Assembly (NCBI GenBank): GCA_038239195.1
Contig: JBBSEZ010000169.1
Location: forward strand, 1 to 19,122
Origin: JBBSEZ01 sp038239195
GTDB taxonomy: Bacteria > Planctomycetota > Planctomycetia > Gemmatales > Gemmataceae
Reading direction: 5' to 3'
Length of the DNA: 19,122 bases
Position numbers and translations under genes: made by a program. Numbering within the stretch: position 1 is the stretch's first letter; the number at the start of each line of letters is the position of its first letter. Below, piece after piece: positions 15,765 through 19,122 of the stretch. Below the pieces are notes generated by a model, which was not told the origin of the DNA, did no database searches, and was given only the letters and a program-made list of their open reading frames with translations.

Positions 15765-16724
15765 TCAGCCCTCGCTCTCCATCGTCAGCCCCAGTTGCTG
15801 CCCGATCTGTCGGAGGAGGGCGCGGTCGCTGGCGGGCCGGGTGGGGCTGGCGGGGTGCGTCGCGTCGCTGGCGATCCACCCGCGCAGGCGGAGGAACATC
15901 GCCGCGGAGTGCTTGTAGGCCGGGACGGGGGCGCGAAAGGCGAGGAAGCCGAGGTACTGGAGGACGTCGTTGAGCTCGTAGAAGGCGGGATCGCCCTCGG
16001 CCCAGAAGGCGTCGCGCTTGGCGAACAGGTCGGGCGCGAAGGTGGACAGGCCGAGCAGGTAGTCGCTGCCGTACGCGACCATGTCGATGGCGAGGTCGTT
16101 GCCGGTGAAGACCTGGAAGTCGGGGCGCACGGCGTCGCGCAGGGCGAGGCGGTCCCATTCGAGGTCGCGGCGCAGCGACGAGTGCTTGGCCCCGATGCAC
16201 TGGCGCACGCCGAGCAGCCCGCGGTAGGCGTCGAGCGAATAGATCTTGCCGAACGGCGCGAACATCGGGCCGAGCTCGAAGCCGACGAAGCGGCCGCAGT
16301 GCCGCCCCAGTTCGGCGTAGGAGGCGACGAGCTCGTCGTCGGCCTGCGCCGTCAGCCCGTAAGACTGGAAGAGGACGGGCGTCCCGCCGTGGGCGAGGAT
16401 GGGCGCCACCTGGCGAAGGTAGGCGTCGCGGTCGAAGGGAGAGCCGGGCGCGTCGGCGACGAACGCTCCGGCGAAAAAGGGCTCGCCGGCAAGCACGCCG
16501 TGGGTGCGGGCGAGCACCTGAATGCGGGTGGCCTCGTCGAGGAGGTTGACGTAGCCGGTGTCCATGTTGACGGCGGGCGTCAGGCCGGCCGCGGCGGTGC
16601 GGACGACGTGGCGCTCGAAGGCGCTCCAATCGACGTCGCCGTCGGCCGTGAAGGGCAAGAGGATGGCGGAGGCGCCGTGGATGCGGCGGCGCGGGCGAAG
16701 CAGGGGGAGGGGGCCCGTTGTCAT
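15765..16724 (-). CDS. Dihydrodipicolinate synthase-family (class I aldolase fold) protein
   Basis: This 319-residue protein has the DapA/N-acetylneuraminate lyase TIM-barrel pattern. The opening strand GASAILLPFTADGDVDW (about 17-33) matches the family start, Y122 in the VLFQSYGL strand is in the position of the active-site tyrosine, and K180 in CIGAKHSS is the expected Schiff-base lysine. The strand FTGNDLAIDMVAYGSDYLLG follows. Typical members condense or cleave pyruvate with an aldehyde, but the true substrate cannot be read from sequence, and several DapA signature residues differ, so it is unlikely to be the lysine-pathway enzyme. It starts 12 bases after the stop of the BRCT/SWIM gene, so the two form an operon. 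Confidence 0.8.
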   Translation of the reverse strand: MTTGPLPLLRPRRRIHGASAILLPFTADGDVDWSAFERHVVRTAAAGLTPAVNMDTGYVNLLDEATRIQVLARTHGVLAGEPFFAGAFVADAPGSPFDRDAYLRQVAPILAHGGTPVLFQSYGLTAQADDELVASYAELGRHCGRFVGFELGPMFAPFGKIYSLDAYRGLLGVRQCIGAKHSSLRRDLEWDRLALRDAVRPDFQVFTGNDLAIDMVAYGSDYLLGLSTFAPDLFAKRDAFWAEGDPAFYELNDVLQYLGFLAFRAPVPAYKHSAAMFLRLRGWIASDATHPASPTRPASDRALLRQIGQQLGLTMESEG

Positions 16725-16736
16725 GGTGGTGGGCGC

Positions 16737-17813
16737 TCAAAAGGCGTAGAAGTCTTCGGGGATCGTCTCGGTCGGGCGCCAGTCGATCTCCCCCGCCTGG
16801 GCGCCCTTGTACTGGAGGAACGTCTCGGCCGCGAGGTCGTCGTCGCTGCCGGGCTTCTTGCCGCGGGCCGCGCGAATCCAGGCGTAGGCGGTCTCGGGGG
16901 CCATCTGCCCGGTACGGGCTAGGCCGACGAGGAGGACGAGGAGGTGCTTGCACGGGGCGCCCTGGAGGCCCATGCAGTCGGAGAGCTCCGGCGTGGAGCA
17001 GCCGTAGCCGCCCGAGGGCGTCAGCCAACTGGCGTACACGCTCCCCGAGCCGGTCTGGCTGCGCACCACTCCTACCAGCCGGGCCTCGGAAAGGTGGGTG
17101 AACAACTTGAAGGATTCGCCCTTGAGCATCTTCAGGGCGCGGCCGAGCTTGCCCTGATCGACGGTGCCGTAGAGCTGGCTGACGAACGCCGCGAAGTCCA
17201 TCGACGCCGACTTCGGCTGCTCGCGGCGCACCAGCTCGAGGAAGCCATCCTCGCCGAGCGTCTGCACCGCGCCGCCCGCCTTGCGCATCTCCTCGGCCCG
17301 GCGCTGGGCGACGATCTTCCCCGTCCCGCGGCGGTTGCCCAGCACGAGGTAGTCGAGCGACTCGTCCAGTTCGGTGCGGATGGCCCCGCCGGCGCCCTCG
17401 ACCATGCGGGCGAGCAGGCCGTCCTCCAGCCCCGCGGGGGCGCAGTCGAACCCGCCGAAGAAGGCGAAGCTTTTGCCGCGGACGTCGAGCTGGACCATTT
17501 CGCGGAAGGCGGCCTCGTCGAGGAGTTGGGGGAGGTGCGGGCCCTTCTTACCGTCTTTCTTGGCGCGGGCGTGCAAGCGCTCGGCCTTCTTCTTGGCCTC
17601 GGCGCGTCCGGCCCCGCGGCGCTCGCCGAGGACGAGGTAGCGCAGGTCCTCGTCCACGGTGTCGCGGACGGTAGCGCCGAGGTTGCGGGCCACGTTGGCG
17701 GGGGGGCCGGGGTGGTAGGAGGGCCAGTAAGAGAACTGACCGAAGAAGGCGAACGACAGCCCGCTGAGGTCGCGGGGCTTGCGCTTGGCGGAAGGGCGGC
17801 GGGTGGTGCTCAT
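16737..17813 (-). CDS. Tandem BRCT domain protein with SWIM zinc finger
   Basis: The ATG at 17813 gives 358 residues. Two BRCT-like repeats are clear. The first spans about 15-105 (LSFAFFGQFS, ATVRDTVDEDLRYLVLGERR) and the second about 112-200 (KSFAFFGGFD, GAIRTELDESLDYLVLGNRR). Both repeat the pattern S-F-A-F-F-G, then L-V-L-G-x-R-R-G-x-G-x-x-x-A. Near residues 272-290, C272, C280, C288 and H290 (ending APCKH) form a SWIM-type zinc finger, often found in DNA- or protein-binding factors. BRCT domains usually bind phosphoproteins or DNA ends. The longer open frame extending upstream to 18158 has no support. The first gene of a two-gene operon; a role in DNA damage response is inference. Confidence 0.8.
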   Translation of the reverse strand: MSTTRRPSAKRKPRDLSGLSFAFFGQFSYWPSYHPGPPANVARNLGATVRDTVDEDLRYLVLGERRGAGRAEAKKKAERLHARAKKDGKKGPHLPQLLDEAAFREMVQLDVRGKSFAFFGGFDCAPAGLEDGLLARMVEGAGGAIRTELDESLDYLVLGNRRGTGKIVAQRRAEEMRKAGGAVQTLGEDGFLELVRREQPKSASMDFAAFVSQLYGTVDQGKLGRALKMLKGESFKLFTHLSEARLVGVVRSQTGSGSVYASWLTPSGGYGCSTPELSDCMGLQGAPCKHLLVLLVGLARTGQMAPETAYAWIRAARGKKPGSDDDLAAETFLQYKGAQAGEIDWRPTETIPEDFYAF

Positions 17814-17971
17814 CGTGGTTGGGGGGTTGGGGCGCGTTGTGGGTCTTTCACGTGTTTTGGCAGGGGCCTCAGGGAGGGCGGGGCCGGAACGGGCACGAGG
17901 TCGTAGGCAAGATGCATTGTTTGCACAGCAGGCCACGTCGTGAACCGTGGCAAGGGCGGCGCTCAACCGCA

Positions 17972-18700
17972 TCAGGCGGGCGCCGTGTTTTCCAAGAAAG
18001 TTAACCCCTGCCCTCCATCCCCCGCCTCGACGTGGAGCAGCGGGTTCGGATCGTCTTCCGGCTTGTCCCCCCAACATGCTGCATAATTGGCTTTCACGAT
18101 GGTCCCAGCCGGGATCAACCTCAGTTCCCGCTCCGTCTCTCGCTTCTTCCAAATCCAATACTTGGCCTCATCCGGGCTCATGCCGTTCGCTTCGAGTTGC
18201 TCGACGGCGCGCTGTTCTTCGAGGGTATAAGGCGAGGTAAGGTCCACCGGGTGCCGGCGTTGTCGCACCGGGGATTTAAGCCGTCTCAGCCCGAGATCTG
18301 ACCGCGCATCGCGGGGACGCAACGGCGGGTAGATATAAACCTCCTCAACGGGCATGCCTCCGAGCAAGGGCCTGCGGGAGTGGGTAGGCGTCATGCCGGG
18401 ATATTTCCTCATGATCTCGAACACATCGTTTGCTACCGGATGCTTTTCGCCGATCAGTTTGACGTCTGAATCGGTCACCCACAGCGGCCCAAGTGAACGG
18501 AGGAGGCGGTACGCCTCGCGGTACGCTGCCGCAGCGCCTTTTTCATCTACCAGAGGCGCCACCACGTAAAGCGACCACCGATCCTCTTCGATCGGCTTTA
18601 CCCAGCAGGCGGCAAGGACCTGAAAGCGTTCTTTGTCCAGGCGATCAAGAAACGCCTGTCCGTCGTCAATCTGGTTCACTACCAGCGCGATCGTATCCAT
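17972..18700 (-). CDS. Uncharacterised protein (242 aa)
   Basis: The ATG at 18700 lies inside the end of the upstream HEPN-like gene (22-base overlap), so it is translationally coupled. The first ~105 residues look like a compact alpha/beta domain (VVNQIDDGQAFLDRL, WSLYVVAPLVDEKGAAAAY, LLRSLGPLWVTDSDVKLI). A basic central linker (about 120-150) is followed by a helical segment (LEEQRAVEQLEANGMSPDEA, KKRETERELRLIPAG). No membrane segment, signal peptide or catalytic motif was identified, and I do not recognise the family. The pairing with a HEPN-like gene hints at a toxin-antitoxin-like or regulatory unit, which is inference only. Confidence 0.7.
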   Translation of the reverse strand: MDTIALVVNQIDDGQAFLDRLDKERFQVLAACWVKPIEEDRWSLYVVAPLVDEKGAAAAYREAYRLLRSLGPLWVTDSDVKLIGEKHPVANDVFEIMRKYPGMTPTHSRRPLLGGMPVEEVYIYPPLRPRDARSDLGLRRLKSPVRQRRHPVDLTSPYTLEEQRAVEQLEANGMSPDEAKYWIWKKRETERELRLIPAGTIVKANYAACWGDKPEDDPNPLLHVEAGDGGQGLTFLENTAPA

Positions 18701-19020
18701 CGGTAAACCCCGTTCGGATTGTGGCTGACGGCCTCGTACATCGCCTTTGCCTCGACCTCCGTCCTCAACTCGTACCGCGACGTTTCCTTCCAGTCCTTGA
18801 CCACGCCCAAGAACCCTTCCAGCGCCGGGTCTGCGCTTCGTGCGGCCCCGAAAGGGGCATCAAGCCCTGCCAGGGTCACCAGCTTCACGAGGTCGTGCGT
18901 CCAGCAGTCGGCAAGTTTCTTCAGGTAATTTTGTTCGCCGAAGACGGCCCCGGACTCTCCAAGATACTTGAGGAGGCACGCCCAGCCCTTCCAAGGTGAC
19001 CAGAACTTGCTATAACAGTA
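18679..19020 (-). pseudogene. HEPN-like protein, 5' end missing
   Basis: Coding sequence on the minus strand runs from about 19020 to a TAG at 18681-18679, immediately followed by TGA. The frame is open back to a TAG near 19068, but the only start codon in it is an internal GTG at 18888 that would remove clearly coding sequence. The visible 110 or so residues (KFWSPWKGWACLLKYLGE, LADCWTHDLVKLVTLAGL, VVKDWKETSRYE) resemble the second half of a HEPN domain, with its HDL...L...AGL and W-x-x-x-x-R-Y marks. The catalytic R-x4-6-H motif was not seen. The transposase start at 19063 suggests an insertion sequence removed the N-terminus. HEPN identity is tentative. Confidence 0.4.
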
Positions 19021-19062
19021 TGGAGAGCGGCAAGATACGGCAACTGGGAGGGGAGGGAATCC

Positions 19063-19122
19063 ATGCTATTGGGCCAAGTGTTCGAGCGGTTCGCGGCAAA
19101 AACGCCCTTTGCGGTGATGTCG
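19063..19122 (+). CDS. Transposase, N-terminal fragment (partial at window edge)
   Basis: ATG 19063 is preceded by a purine-rich GGGAGGGGAGG (about 19048-19058), and the 20 visible codons begin MLLGQVFERFAAKTPFAVM. This matches the start of transposases of the IS4-like DDE group found in planctomycetes and verrucomicrobia, as I recall them. The gene continues beyond the window. The left end of the insertion sequence should lie between about 18990 and 19060. The element itself was not delimited because its inverted repeat cannot be checked without the other end. Confidence 0.55.
   Translation, partial: MLLGQVFERFAAKTPFAVMS

Noticed and set aside
17814..18158. Upstream extension of the BRCT/SWIM frame
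   Set aside because: The extension is cysteine/arginine-rich and overlaps the end of the neighbouring gene; the ATG at 17813 begins just before the first BRCT repeat.

Overview
The window is high-GC DNA that looks like a planctomycete chromosome, most likely of the Gemmataceae. The main clues are a secreted TIGR03067-type lipocalin-like protein (a family concentrated in Planctomycetes), a large membrane-anchored HEAT-repeat protein, an ECF-type sigma factor with a long extra N-terminal domain, and several very large unrecognised proteins. This assignment rests on gene content only. No rRNA, tRNA or CRISPR array was seen.

Layout. Positions 1-1700 (+): an FkbM-type methyltransferase followed closely by an E1-like ThiF/MoeB-fold protein with an intact tetracysteine zinc site. 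Positions 1711-4890 (-): a 1059-residue protein with N-terminal membrane segments and about 770 residues of HEAT repeats. Positions 4938-5000 hold two back-to-back sigma70-like promoters, one for the HEAT gene and one for the sigma-factor locus. Positions 5072-6838 (+): an ECF-like sigma factor whose reading frame is broken once, then a small anti-sigma-like protein with a degenerate zinc motif, and perhaps a third tiny gene. Positions 7083-7523 (-): the TIGR03067 protein.

Positions 7666-11396 form an accessory block. It starts with a palindromic operator/promoter, then a short amber-terminated ORF and a DUF2442-like/XRE regulator that resemble a toxin-antitoxin locus. Next, on the minus strand, come a 5'-truncated HipA-like fragment and a DUF3037 gene, the latter interrupted by an in-frame amber codon. 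Last is an intact overlapping pair: a DUF4365 (PD-(D/E)XK-like) protein and an unrecognised partner. The block mixes decayed and intact modules and looks like a stress or defence island.

Positions 11470-15579: a strong hairpin between convergent genes, then a 1303-residue orphan protein (-). Positions 15705-17813: a perfect 12-bp hairpin, then a compact two-gene operon (-) made of a tandem-BRCT/SWIM zinc-finger protein and a dihydrodipicolinate synthase-fold enzyme. Positions 17972-19020 (-): an uncharacterised 242-residue protein overlapped by the 3' part of a HEPN-like gene that has no start codon. The start of a transposase on the plus strand (19063 to the window end) suggests that an insertion sequence removed the 5' end of that gene.

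The candidates most worth following as possibly undescribed systems are the DUF4365 pair, the composite sigma factor with its zinc-less anti-sigma-like partner, and the BRCT/SWIM plus aldolase operon.
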